From assembly GCA_002440825.1 (NCBI GenBank), contig DJVH01000117.1, forward strand, positions 1 to 5,836: 5,836 bases of DNA, read 5' to 3'. Positions 5,407-5,836 of this stretch are shown in pieces. The position numbers were made by a program, and so were the translations under genes. Source of the stretch: Bacteriovoracaceae bacterium UBA6261. GTDB lineage: Bacteria > Bdellovibrionota > Bacteriovoracia > Bacteriovoracales > Bacteriovoracaceae. Under the pieces are notes generated by a model. The model searched no databases and was not told the DNA's origin. It saw only the letters and a program-made list of their open reading frames with translations. Within the stretch, counting starts at the first letter, position 1; every line of letters begins with the position of its first letter.

Positions 5407-5836
5407 ATGAACGAACGCAATTGGACAATTCCCGAGAGTATCAACGAAGAATGCAAGAGATTCTTCTCACCTGCTTTAATTCAAACAGGTTTAAAATATT
5501 TCAAACTGTCGCGCGTTTCGATATCTTTTAAAAAAGGTTCACCTGAAACGTATTATATTGTCAGCGGGATTGTACGAGATGATCGCGCGCATGAGACGAA
5601 GATCGTTTATAAGAAAAGACTGGAAGATGCGCCCGAAGGTCCGTTGTCATCCAACTGCGACTGCCATCACTGGACGGAAAAAAATCATTGCGGTCATGTC
5701 GTTGCACTTTTTCTCACATATCATGTTCAGCAATACATTGAAGCTGAGGGTGAAAGAAGTGATGAAATGGGTGGCGAGAGCGATCTGCCGCCAATTGTGA
5801 TCAATTCAAGCCTGGGAGTAAACGTCGCGGAGTACG
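5407..5836 (+). CDS. SWIM zinc-finger protein, probable SNF2-type helicase N-terminus (3'-truncated)
   Basis: An open frame starts with ATG at 5407 and runs through the right edge without a stop (143 complete codons plus one base). An in-frame TAG six bases upstream (5398-5400) makes this ATG the first possible one; the Shine-Dalgarno is weak (TAGAG, 4 nt before ATG). Residues 84-97 hold a complete SWIM zinc finger, C84-D-C86 with C95-G-H97, followed by the usual hydrophobic helix VVALFL. Before it come a basic segment (K43, K44) and a beta-rich stretch ETYYIVSGIVRD. After it comes an acidic, flexible stretch (112-126). In bacteria this arrangement is typical of the N-terminus of SWI2/SNF2 DEAD-like ATPases that act on DNA or nucleoprotein. 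The helicase motifs themselves would lie beyond the window, so that part is inference. Confidence 0.8.
   Translation, partial: MNERNWTIPESINEECKRFFSPALIQTGLKYFKLSRVSISFKKGSPETYYIVSGIVRDDRAHETKIVYKKRLEDAPEGPLSSNCDCHHWTEKNHCGHVVALFLTYHVQQYIEAEGERSDEMGGESDLPPIVINSSLGVNVAEY

Noticed and set aside
5558..5800. Plus-strand open frame of 80 codons near the right edge
   Set aside because: It is out of frame with the SWIM-domain gene that covers the same bases; the zinc-finger motif shows which frame is real.

Overview
This is a gene-dense bacterial stretch of moderate, slightly AT-rich composition. It holds seven protein genes, five complete and one cut at each window edge. I see no RNA gene, insertion sequence, CRISPR array or phage module. 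Two secreted alpha/beta hydrolases, an orphan membrane histidine kinase, a SWIM-domain protein and very tight packing would fit a free-living Gram-negative with a hydrolytic lifestyle. My best guess is a Bdellovibrio-and-like organism (Bdellovibrionota, Bacteriovorax-type). That guess rests on overall protein character, not on a diagnostic marker, and is weak.

Left part (1-1591): the 3' end of a dCMP deaminase gene (+), which feeds dUMP to thymidylate synthesis, runs tail to tail with an 11-bp overlap into a two-gene minus-strand unit. In transcription order that unit is a DUF502 membrane protein (1591-1004) and then an abutting zinc-ribbon SAM-dependent methyltransferase (1003-368). The stop of the first touches the start of the second, so they are probably translationally coupled. 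A strong hairpin terminator at 1683-1714 separates this unit from the gene upstream.

Middle part (1717-3942): two exported serine hydrolases are transcribed divergently from a 174-bp region. The minus-strand gene encodes an alpha/beta hydrolase with a degenerate nucleophile elbow. The plus-strand gene encodes a PHB-depolymerase/feruloyl-esterase-like protein that starts at TTG behind a good Shine-Dalgarno. A perfect 7-bp inverted repeat overlaps the candidate -35 of the plus-strand gene and is the best regulatory candidate in the window. Both proteins probably act outside the cytoplasm on ester or polyester substrates; which ones cannot be read from sequence.

Right part (3939-5836): a histidine kinase with about six N-terminal membrane segments (minus) meets the esterase gene tail to tail, the two stop codons sharing a TTAA. 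It has no response regulator partner in the window. Divergently, behind a perfect TATAAT -10 box, begins a gene that runs off the right edge. Its first 143 codons carry a complete SWIM zinc-finger motif (CxC...CxH), as found near the N-terminus of bacterial SNF2-type helicases.

Nothing here amounts to a convincing new system. The items most worth a second look are the shared operator-like repeat, the missing or altered catalytic residues in the two hydrolases, and the orphan kinase with an unrecognised membrane sensor and no visible ribosome-binding site.
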